Below, in pieces: positions 38,469 to 48,420 of a DNA stretch of 64,000 nt; the first letter of the stretch is position 1; each line of letters begins with the position of its first letter. The stretch lies in the NCBI GenBank assembly GCA_009741485.1, contig VKON01000122.1, positions 186,001 through 250,000 of the forward strand, written 5' to 3'. The DNA comes from Malurus cyaneus samueli (taxonomy: Eukaryota > Chordata > Aves > Passeriformes > Maluridae). The notes under the pieces were generated by a model that searched no databases, had not been told where the DNA came from, and saw nothing but the letters and a program-made list of their open reading frames with translations. Position numbers and translations under genes: made by a program.

Positions 38469-40209
38469 TGCACAGCAGAGGGACAGCAGAGAACAGCAGA
38501 GACACAGCATGACACAGCAGAGGGACAGCAGAGGGACAGAAGTGGCACAGCAGAGGGACAGCAGAGGGACAGCAGAGGGACAGCAGAGGGACAGAAGGGG
38601 CACAGCAGAGACACAGCAGAGAACAGCAATGAACAGCAGGACACAGCAATGACACAGCAGAGACACAGCAATGACACAGCAGCAGGGACAGCAGAGGGAC
38701 AGCAGAGGGACAGCAGAGACACAGCAGTGACACAGCAGTGACACAGCAGTGACACAAGCAGTGAGAGCAGCACAGCATGACAGAGACACAGCAATGCACA
38801 GCAGCACAGCATGACACAAGCAGTGACACAGCAGTGGGACACAGAGTGACACAGCAATGACACAGCAGAGGGCACAGCAGTGACAGAGCAGTGAACAGCA
38901 GTGGACACAGCAGTGACACAGCAATGACACAGCAGATGACACAGCAATGACACAGCAGAGACACAGCAATGACACAGCAGAGACACAGCATGACACAGCA
39001 GAGACACAGCAATGACACAGCAGTGACACAGCAGAGGGAAGCAGTGACACAGCAGAGACACAAGCAGAGACACAGCAGTGACACAGCAGAGGGACAGCAG
39101 TGACACAGCAATGACAAAACACAGCAGAGGGACAGCAGTGAACAGCAAGAGGCACAGCAGTGACACAGCAGTGACAGCATGACACAGCAGAGAACAGCAT
39201 GACACAGCAGTGCAGAGTCACAGAGTAACAGCAGTGACAACGAAAGTGACACAGCCAGCAGACACAGCAGTGACAGAGCAAGGGACAGCAGTGACACAGC
39301 AATGACACAGCAGAGGGACAGCAGTGACACAGCAGTGACACAGCAGAGACACAGCAGTGACACAGCAGATGACACAGCAGTGACACAGCAATGACACAGC
39401 AGAGACACAGCAATGACACAGCAGTGACACAGCAGAGACACAGCAGAGACACAGCAGTGACACAGCAGTGACACAGCAATGACACAGCAGAGACACAGCA
39501 ATGACACAGCAGAGACACAGCAATGACACAGCAGAGACACAGCAGTGACACAGCAGAGACACAGCAGTGACACAGCAGTGACACAGCAGTGACACAGCAG
39601 AGGCACAGCAGTGACACAGCAATGACACAGCAGTGACACAGCAGAGGGACAGCAATGACACAGCAGTGACACAGCAGTGACACAGCAGTGACACAGCAGT
39701 GACACAGCAGTGACACAGCAGATGACACAACAGAGACACAGCAGTGACACAGCAGTGACACAGCAGAGACACAGCAGTGACACAGCAGAGACACAGCAGT
39801 GACACAGCAGTGACACAGCAGAGGGACAGCAGTGACACAGCAGAGACACAGCAGAGGGACAGCAGTGACACAGCAGTGACACAGCAGTGACACAGCAGAG
39901 GGACAGCAGTGACACAGCAGAGACACAGCAGTGACACAGCAGTGACACAGCAGAGGACAGCAGTGACACAGCAGAGACACAGCAATGACACAGCAGAGAC
40001 ACAGCAGAGGACAGCGTGACACAGCAGACACAGCAAGGACAGCAGGACAGCAGAACAGCAGGACAGCAGTGACACAGCAGTGACAACAGTGACACAGCAG
40101 AGACACAGCAGTGACACAGCAATGACACAGCAGAGACACAGCAATGACACAGCAGAGACACAGCAATGACACAGCAGTGACACAGCAGAAGAACAGCAGT
40201 GACACAGCA
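38469..40209 (+). repeat. 11-bp minisatellite (AGTGACACAGC)n, ~1.74 kb, ~158 units
   Basis: The array is built from 11-bp units AGTGACACAGC, AATGACACAGC, AGAGACACAGC and AGAGGGACAGC, with occasional 9-10-bp forms. In the INPP5A transcript orientation it reads (GCTGTGTCACT)n, so CTGCTGTG recurs throughout. Since 11 bp shifts frame each unit and the motif has no stop in the minus frames, a continuous 764-codon frame (rich in LLCHCCVTAVS) runs through the array from 40566 to 38272. It has no domain, signal or family resemblance and is not a gene. Unit order is mixed, with the AGAGGGACAGC form most frequent at the left end. Confidence 0.97.
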
Positions 40210-40984
40210 CACCGTTTGTGGCCGTGGACCCCCATGGGGCCGGGCATGTGCTCCCCTCCCCTCAGCCCGTAGCTGCTGGCCCTTGCAGGCACTGTGGCCA
40301 CAGCCAAAAGGCTGTGCAGGGCAGCAGGATGGGCTGGGCTGGGACCCCCATTCCTTCTCGGGGATGAACAGAGGTGACACCAGCCAGGTGACACCAGTGC
40401 TCACTCCAGGGAGTGGCAGCAGCCGTCCCATGTCCCATGCACACTGGGGGTGTTGTTGAATAGTCCTCTGAAGCCAGCAACTGGCACACAGCCCCAGGCC
40501 CCTGGACAGCAGGGATGAGGGCAGGAAAACAGCACACAAAACGCTCTGGTTCCATATTGCTTCCAAGCTCAGCAGTTTGCTTTAAGCACCCCATGATGCC
40601 ACCGACAGCAGCGTGTGCCATGGCTGCTCTCAACACACACATTAAAGCCCTGTTTCAATAGGCAAACATGAGGCTGATTGGCACCTCCGAAGAGAAATAC
40701 CTGTATGCTCTGCCAGCACACCAATGCCCACATACAAACATTCTTCTCTGAGGCAAGAGAAAGCTTTTTACCAACTTTATAATTAGGGCAGCTGTAAATT
40801 TCTGGGTATTTCTGGGAGTCGTCTGCATTGTACCACTCATCAGATGAACCAGCTTTGTGATACCACTACAATCCACATGGTTATTGATACCAGTGGTGAC
40901 TGTATACAAACACTGTGCTGCTGCTGAGATGAACTATCTGCTGCTGCACCATCTGGTGTGGAGATAAAAGCACCACCAGCTCCA

Positions 40985-41395
40985 TGTGGAGGGACCCACA
41001 AGGAGAGGCTGAAAGAGCTGGGCTTGTTTAGGTTGCACAAAAGTGGTCTACATAAGGACTCTGTTGCTGGCTTTATTTATTTGGTAGCTGCAGCAAGGAA
41101 AGAGCCAGACTTTTCAGCAGTGCATGCCCCCATCTGATCTGGGTGACGGACACAAATCACTTGGAGGAAAATTCTGGCTGGAAAATAGGGACAGAAAGTC
41201 CCTATATACCCTCCACAGTGAGGGCAGTCAAACAGCAGTGGGTGGCCCAGAGTAGCTGCAAAGCTCCATGTGTGGAGCTGCTCAAAGCTCAGCTGGACAC
41301 GCTGCTGAAGCCAGCCTTGCCCTGAGCAGGCAGATGAGTAAGGGACTTCCAGACATCACTTCCAACTGGAATTATTCTGTGTTTCTGGAACCGAA
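40985..41395 (+). mobile_element. CR1 LINE copy, 3' part
   Basis: The left end reads AAGGAGAGGCTGAAAGAGCT followed by GGGCTTGTTTAGGTTGCAC, as in the CR1 3' region. The right end has CAGTGAGGGCAGTCAAACAG, a GGTGGCCCAGAG block, GGACACGCTGCTGAAGCC and finally CTTCCAACTGGAATTATTCTGTG, the CR1 terminal region. The copy is diverged and has no open reading frame. Confidence 0.75.
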
Positions 41396-41702
41396 GATGC
41401 ACTTGAATGGCAGCTTTATTAGACTCTGCATAGTCGAAAAATAAGCTAATCTAACACATTTAGAAAATAAATGCGGTCTCTCCTCTGCAACTTCTGATTC
41501 CCTGAGATCAGTAATTTGGCTTTAAAGAGTAAGTGTCATAAAGTGATCTGTAATCAGCACTGTCTAGAAAACGCTGGCAAGCAGTAACCACTTTCAGGTG
41601 ATAGAATAAAACCCTCTTCATTTCTGTGTGCCATCTGAAACATCTTTCATATGCTGCTTATAACACAGAGATTGAAAGAGGCCAAGAAAGGCTAATACAT
41701 AC

Positions 41703-41822
41703 CTATCAAGTACATAGCCAAGAGCCTTATGCCGTATTCCTGAGTAAACCGATGGGCTTGTTTCCCAAGCAATTAAATTGGAAGCATCATGGAAAAGATG
41801 AATGTTTACCAAGTCAAAGGCA
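41703..41822 (-). CDS. INPP5A: INPP5A exon with NIHLFHDASN and SVYSGIRHKALGYVLD
   Basis: This 120-bp exon opens with one base completing cysteine, reads 39 codons beginning AFDLVNIHLFHDASN and ending SVYSGIRHKALGYVLD, and closes with AG, the first two bases of a split arginine. It corresponds to about residues 177-216. The VNIHLFHD segment matches the N-x-H-L active-site element seen across 5-phosphatases (VNTHLAAH in type II members), which contributes phosphate-contacting residues. The acceptor is TTTTTGTCATAG before TGCCTTTG, and the donor is GATAG followed by GTATGTAT. SNLIAW replaces the mammalian SNLVAW. The following intron is 14.2 kb and holds the largest minisatellite of the window. 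Confidence 0.97.
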
Positions 41823-44800
41823 CTATGACAAAAAAAAGGAAAAAAATAAAATGATTCAGGATAAAAGAAAAAAAAACAAAACATCTCTTGCATCAGCAAA
41901 GCATTCAACATAGCACTTACTGTATTCACTCTTATGCTATCTTAGTATTTCTTCACAGAAACTGCAGATTAAGCTATCATAACCAGAAAATTGTCAGAGA
42001 CTGGCATCAAGCTTACAGCTCATCCACAGGCAAGACTCCTCCTTTTGCATGAAGGATGCATAACATGAAAATGAAAAGCTATTTGTCAATCACAATTCCA
42101 GAAATCAGGCAGTACTCTCTCACTAAAATATTTTTAAAACAAAACTGAATGTGTAAACAGTTTCCATTTTACAAAGCTGCAGCTAAGTGTCAAGTAGAAC
42201 TGTGGCTTTGCAATAAACAATGTGAAAAACTACTGACAGGAAGATGTAACTGAGGGTAAGGGCTAAATGGTGTCACTGTGACTCCCTGTCTGTCCCTGTG
42301 GAGAATGCTGAGATAGCAGCGGTCACTACACCATGTCCAGCTGGGAGAGGACACAGGCTGCTGGTCTCAGGCCATGCCTGGGTGACCACAGGAGCACAGA
42401 GCTGGGGAGGCCAGAAAAGCCCACTAAGCCTACCTGCAGCTGGTACAAGCACACAGACAGGCTCTGGCCAAAAGAGGTGTCAAACAGAACCCCCAGGCGA
42501 TGCTCAGGGAGTTTCCCAGACCGTGGTGGAGCTGGAATGGACCCAGACACAGCAATGATGGCAGCAGGAACAGTGAAAGCACAGTCAGACACACAGGTTA
42601 CTCAAAACAAAGGGCCCTGCCCGAGATCCTGGTGGACACATCTGGCTCCAGGGATCTGCACATCCTGCCCACTAAACCCACACTGAGGGAGAAGCAGCCC
42701 CACTAACGTTCTTATAAAGATATATAATGACCACATAACTACAAAACATGACAGCTTGAGATATCCAGGCCTGCCAGGCTGAACCATGAACAGAAAGAAT
42801 TCCTGTAGGACAGGAAGGGTCCTGTGTCACCAGATCACCTCATCACCTCATGTGTAAAGGTATCTATAACCCACCTGCATCTGTCTAAAACATGCTTGCT
42901 CTTACAGCTTACTGATGAAGGACCTTCAACTTCCCTGTGCTTAAATTCTCATCATATTACCTCTTTTCCTGCAAATTAAACTGATTTCTGCCCTTCTGCA
43001 GGGCTGACAGACAGCAACCAGTTTCCCTGATGTGGTCAGCCAAAGGTTCTCATCCCCTACTCAGATTCTCCACCATTCCCGACTCTCCCGTCCCCTTTCC
43101 AGCATACCCAAAGCACAGCACTCAAAGCCAAACACAACACTTTATCACAGGCCTTGGCAGCACTCATGTAAATAATCACCGTGCCTTCCCCCTTCGTGTC
43201 CTTCACAGGATCTATCTATTAACACATCTCAGTAAGATAATAATGATCCATATTCAATTCCTTCTCCCTTGATCCTTTTCTGCAGCAGGGGTAATGAGTC
43301 AGTTATTCCCAAAATTGTATTGCTGCTTTTAAATTTTCCTCTCAAAGTATCATGCTTTGCACTTCCCTGACTTTCATCTTCGAATACTACTTCCTCAAAA
43401 ATATCAAAACTATTCTGGTTGCTGATTCTGACCACTGATATAATTGCAAAGATTGGTGGCCTACCTAAATGTTATAAGTGCATTCTCTAGTCCATCCTCC
43501 CTAGCAAATGTGAACTATGTATGTAAGCAATATTTAAGATTGTAATGCATTCAGGGCTCTATCTTGCACCTGTTAAAACACTTACACTGATAATTACTGG
43601 AATAGAAACAAACACCTTCACCTTATAGTCAAGATACAAAAAAAGGCAAAATAAAAGTACATGTAGTTATGCAGTTCTCTTTCATTTTTGCATAATGTAA
43701 AAACTCATGAGTGCCCCAAGGTTCTTTAGTTCTCTAAAGGTAAGATAATGAAGAATAATGGATTTTAAAAATCTGGATTCACAGAGAAACTCAACTGGGG
43801 CAGACCACTGAATTACAGAGATGGAAAAAGGACAGTTCTCTGAAGTCTGCTAAGGTCACTTTGCTGGTTTATTGGGAGCCCACTGTTTTTGGCATGAGGT
43901 ACATTCTATACCGATGTTTTCCTAGGCAGGGAAAATGAATAGCTCCCTTCAAGGACTCACACAGAAGTACTAACAAGTGTCTGGGTTCTATTTTTATTGA
44001 CCTATTAGAATGCAGTAATGTATTCATCAAGAGTCATGATTTAAGAAATTGGCTTCCATGATTAGGAAAATGGGCAGAAATTTGTTCATATGCACAGAGA
44101 CTAGGTGCAAACACTCATCACACCCTGAAGAGTTATATTAGACACTCAGACCTTCTTAGGGATATTTTCTAATCCCCTGTATTTTCCACAGTATTTCACT
44201 TTCATTCTTCAGAAACTGTTCACAGTAACTCACCCCTTCAACTTCCTATTAGAAACATGTGAGACCTTGTTAGATCAGGTGGATCATAACTGGAAATTAT
44301 TACAGACAGCACAACCACCTCAGCTCATTACAGTCTAGCAGAATGGTGGCTCCTCATTCTCACTGCCCAACACACCCTTGACAGACAAGGCCAGATTAGC
44401 AACTGGTGCTAAATACCCACTTCTGCCTTTATCTGCTGCTGGAATCACATGCCATGCATCTGGATCCGGAGAAATTAGGATGAACCTGCATTATCACACA
44501 ATTGCCTGCCAGTTTCTGGGTTAGAAGCCCATAAAAGGAGAAAACCTGATACCTCTTCAGTCTTCACAGACTGCTTGATTAAATAAACATGCCTATGCCA
44601 ACAGAGGATGAATACTGTTCAGCACTGAAAAGTCAGCCTGCGTGAACATTCATGAGATTGCAAAGTCAATGAAAGAGCACAATTTTAAGATGTAAAACAA
44701 CGAGGAGAAGTGTTGCACGTTCATGTATGTGTAGGTGACTGCAAGGTTAAGTAAGCAGTAAAGACCAGAACTATAACTAAATGGTAAAAGAGCAAGGTCA

Positions 44801-45642
44801 GATTTCCAGGTAGGCTTAGAGAAATCTGAAGGAATGCCTAGAGAACAATCGCTTTGGTCAGAAATCCCAGAGGTGAGGACTGCTCACAGGCAGCTGTGGT
44901 ACCTAACCCAGGTGAGACACCAGCACGTCCCAGCAGCATCAGGAGCGATGGGAGCAGCAGTGAGGGACACTGCCAGCTCCACAGTGTGACTGATGCCACA
45001 GCCCTGCTCACATGGAGTGATGGACACTGTCAGCTCCACACTGTGACTGCCAGCTCCACACTGTGACAGACTCCCACAGCCCTGCTCCCATGGAGCGATG
45101 GGAGCAGCAGTGAGGGACACAGCCAGCTCCACAGTGTGACTGACTGCCATCCACAGTGTGACTGACTGCCATCCACAGTGTGACTGATGTCACAGCCCTG
45201 CTCACATGGAGCGATGGGAACAGCATCAGGAGTGATGGGAGCAGCAGTGAGGGACACTGTCAGCTCCACAGTGTGACTGACTGTCAGCTCCACAGTGTGA
45301 CTGACTGCCATCCACAGTGTGACTGATGCCATCCACAGTGTGACTGATGCCACAGCCCTGCTCACAGGCACCAAGCTGCCTGACAGTCAGTCCCTGACCG
45401 AGAGCCTCTTCTGACTGACTGGTCCCACGCTAACGCTACTGTGGGCATTAACACCACATTTCCTTATGCAGCGTTACAATTTACTGAGCTCTGTATGTTC
45501 AACAGATAATAAAGCAACTGTTTGGAACCAATCTGCTCTATGAACAGACCAATCTACACATGGAAACACCTTCTCTGAAGGAGTTGTGAGCAGACAGACA
45601 TAAACTGCATGTAATCAGAAATAACTTAAAGATGCAACTTAC
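41823..45642 (-). other. INPP5A: INPP5A intron, ~3.8 kb
   Basis: This intron is bounded by GTAAGT and TCATAG. It contains the nested minisatellite at about 44930-45372, close to its 5' end in the transcript. The remainder (41.9-44.9 kb) is unique AT-rich sequence in which I see no further feature. Confidence 0.93.
44930..45372 (+). repeat. Nested higher-order minisatellite
   Basis: A block with G(C/T)GATGGGAGCAGCAG then TGAGGGACAC recurs at about 44945, 45095 and 45232, periods of about 150 and 137 bp. Within it, short units of about 21 bp (CATCCACAGTGTGACTGACTG and variants) repeat up to several times, and CACAGCCCTGCTC recurs four times. This is a two-level repeat in which the 21-bp unit varies in copy number inside each larger unit. 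Confidence 0.92.
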
Positions 45643-45695
45643 CAATCAGTAATACACCATCTTGTTCGGATGAAACCTTTTCTCGACCACTTGCA
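45643..45695 (-). CDS. INPP5A: INPP5A exon encoding CKWSRKGFIRTRWCITD
   Basis: This 53-bp exon is too short to show as an open reading frame. It reads CKWSRKGFIRTRWCITD in 17 codons plus two bases (TG) of a split cysteine codon. It corresponds to about residues 159-176 of mammalian INPP5A, where the matching segment ends CIAD. The acceptor is TTATTTTGCAG before TGCAAGTGG and the donor is GATTG followed by GTAAGTTG, close to consensus. Entry is phase 0 and exit phase 2, and the T opening the next exon at 41822 completes TGT (Cys). The KWSRKGF segment is one of the best-conserved parts of the type I enzyme. A nested minisatellite array lies about 270 bp downstream of its donor. Confidence 0.96.
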
Positions 45696-46631
45696 CTGCA
45701 AAATAAATGGATAAGAACCAGTCACCTTAGGTAAAGATTACTGCATAAGTGAAATCTACTGACACAGAGAACAAACCAAAGCAGAGCTCATCCATACATT
45801 ATAACCAGGAAGCACTGAACACAAACTAAGGTACCTCGAAAATAGATACTGTGTCTTTCATAAATCCTGTATTTAATTGTATTTTGGATCCTGAAGCAGT
45901 TACAAACTTATGTGTAAAATTACTATAAGCTCTGGTAGCTGTTTATAGATTAAAGATAAACAAATAGGAAAGCTTTCCAACTGAATTTATGCTTAGCTTA
46001 AACCAACAAATTCTTATTACCTATGCACAACTATTTTCTTTGCAATTTTACCTGAATGGTAAAATGTCATCAGAGATTTACATCAAATTAAAATGAATGA
46101 GATCTGCTAGAAAGCTATTTCTCTTGCTGAGCCAAGCCACCCAATATTTCTATAAAAGTTAAGAATTTAAATAATGGCAAAAGATTACATTCATCATAAC
46201 TGCACCATCGGCCAGAAAGCCACAATTCAGCTTGTACCTACACGTGTCACTTATGATACAAAAAGGGGTTTTCAGCACCACTCCCAAGCTACCGGCACAA
46301 ATTACAACCTCCCATAAAAAGACATGATTTTGCATCTTATTTATTCCGTGTTAACAATGCAAGTGTGGCTAGGCTAATGTGCTCTGGGAGTAACACTGCA
46401 CCACACAGAGCTAAATAATGGCGCCAATGATTTTGTAGCAAAAGACCGACTCACTGCGAATAAAGTACCGGTCCCAGCAGGGCATACCCTGTCAGAAGCA
46501 CCACTCCCCAAACCTCACCTGAGGCACTGGCCAGCTGTATTCATTCTCCTCTCCGTGAACAGTCAATCCTCAATCCTGAACACTACTGAAATAGCGAGGG
46601 GCCTCACCAACCGAAAGCAGGCTGTCTTGGA

Positions 46632-46830
46632 ATGAATCACAGAACGACAGACTGGCTTGGGTTCAAAGGGACCTTCAAGAGCACCTCGTTCCACCTCCCC
46701 TGCGTGTGCTCAGGGACACCTTTCAGCAGACCATGTTGCTGCAAGCCCTGTCCAACCCAGACTGCATCTTCTGACCACCCCTCAGTGAAAAGGGATCCAT
46801 CTCCCCCCTCTCCTCTCCTCCCCTTAGATA
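46632..46830 (-). mobile_element. CR1 LINE 3' fragment
   Basis: The plus strand reads AATCACAGAACGACAGACTGG, then a variant of GGTTTGGGTTGGAAGGGACC, then CTCAGGGACACCTTTCAGCA, GTTGCTGCAAGCCC and TGACCACCCCTCAGTGAAAAG. This is the reverse complement of the avian CR1 3' region in the correct order, with an internal deletion. Confidence 0.85.
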
Positions 46831-47479
46831 CAAGCACAGCCACTGCAGCCAAGACCAAGAAGAAACACTACCACAGTAATTACATTTCAAATAATTATCT
46901 ACTTTATAGCAAACTTTTTTTTTTAAACAGTGAAAAATAGCCCCTTCTGCAGGTCCAGCAACCACTCAGTTAGAGGATGGCTGGCTGGAAGGCAAACACT
47001 CCAATCCTCCCTAAAGGATCCATGGCTGAATCACAAATCCCACAATCCAGTAAGGTCTCCTCTGTGATGCTCATGAGGGCACACTTACAAGTAGAGATGT
47101 CAACACTTACTCAAAAGCAAATCAATGAAAATAGTTAAATGCTAAAGGCATTCAAAATTGGATCATATTTAATCTTCATCAAAAAAATGGGAGTTTTGTA
47201 ATTTCTTTCCTAAAAATAAGTACCCAGAACTTAAAATCAAGTAATTCAGGTCTATGATAATGTTTTCGATCAAGCTGCCATTTCTCATTTGCCATCTTCC
47301 TCTTTGGCAACGTGGCAGGTACCACAAAAGGTGCAACACCAAAACAAACCCAATCAGATCATGTTGCTTAGAGTCACATTCAGCTGGGTTTTGAGCATCT
47401 CCAAGAACAGCAATTCCACAACCATTCTGGACCCATCTTCTGTTGTTCACCCTCATGGTGAAAGCTTTTCCCAGACTTA

Positions 47480-48420
47480 ATCATATTTTCCCTTGCTGCA
47501 GCTGCTGGCCCTGGTCCTGCTCGCACGCACCAGCCAGGGGCAGTGTCACATTGCCTGGAGTCTGTCCCTCCCTCTCCTGGGGCACAGAAAGGCTTTCTGG
47601 TGTCTGCTCCCACACACCCTGTTCAAGCCCCAGAGGTGCCTCTGCTCTGCGTGATCCCACCTGCCCACGTTTCTCCAGACAGAGATCCCAAATAAGACAC
47701 TGCAGAGGTGACGTGGCCTTGGAGCACCAAACAGATGGAGAAGTCCCTTCCTGGCACCCGGGGATGCCAGGGGCCTTCTCTGCCACCCAAGTACAGAGCT
47801 GGCTTATCTTCAACTTGCTGTTCAAACAGATCCATGTACTTGGCTGCTCCCTGGATAATCACCTCCAGCCTGTACTGCTTTGTGAGGAAGGGATCCAGGG
47901 GCACAGCTTGGCACTAAGCTTTGCTGAACTCTGAGGCTCCCTTCAGCCTGCTAAAGTCCCTCCCACAGCATCCCTGCCCTCCAGCATTCTGCTGCTCCCA
48001 GGCTGAGTGTGCACTCCATCCTGCTGTCCAAGAGGTGTTGGACTGGTGAACCCCTGAGGAACCCCACGGGCAGCCAGCTGCCATTTGTCCATGATCCTGT
48101 CACCCCAAGGGCTGGACAGCTTTCCAGCTGACTCCAGTACAGGTGTCACCAACTTGGCCTCCAGGACACTGAAACACTGCTCTGGAAAGCCCTGCTAGAG
48201 GCAATGCCTGCAGCACCCACAGCAAACCCTTCTCCAGGCACTTGGTCACTCAGGAAGGTTTGCTCCATCAGCATCCAGTGCCTGGGGAGATGGCACCTGG
48301 GACCTTTCCTGAGAATGGCTGTTAAATGTGTGTTTTCCCAACCCTTGGGATGGCAGGCAGGAGCCTTGCAATGACACCAGCCAGATCCCCTCCCCTTTGG
48401 ATGGGCCCTGCCTGCAGCCA
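47480..48420 (-). repeat. GC-richer stretch, possibly degenerate CR1 coding region
   Basis: The base composition is visibly more GC-rich than its flanks. The minus strand has interrupted frames with short resemblances to the CR1 reverse transcriptase (for example KWQLAARGVPQG and a nearby EGRDAV). The resemblance is weak and broken by stops, so this is a tentative call. It could equally be unrelated GC-rich intron. Confidence 0.3.

Larger units (their letters stand above)
27494..41702 (-). other. INPP5A: INPP5A intron, ~14.2 kb
   Basis: This intron is bounded by GTATGT and TTTCAG. It holds a CR1 3' fragment near 30.6 kb, A-rich simple repeats at about 30.27 and 35.02 kb, a C15A10 tract at 36.09 kb, the 11-bp minisatellite at 38469-40209 and a CR1 copy at about 40985-41395. 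The unique parts (27.5-30.5, 30.7-35.0, 35.1-36.0, 36.1-38.4 and 40.2-40.9 kb) show nothing that I can identify as a gene or RNA. Confidence 0.92.

Noticed and set aside
38272..40566. A 764-codon open frame on the minus strand (and 653- and 330-codon relatives in other frames)
   Set aside because: It is produced by the 11-bp minisatellite, which lacks stop codons in these frames. The protein is a low-complexity Leu/Cys/Val/Ser repeat, all three minus frames are open over the same stretch, and the flanks show no coding signal.
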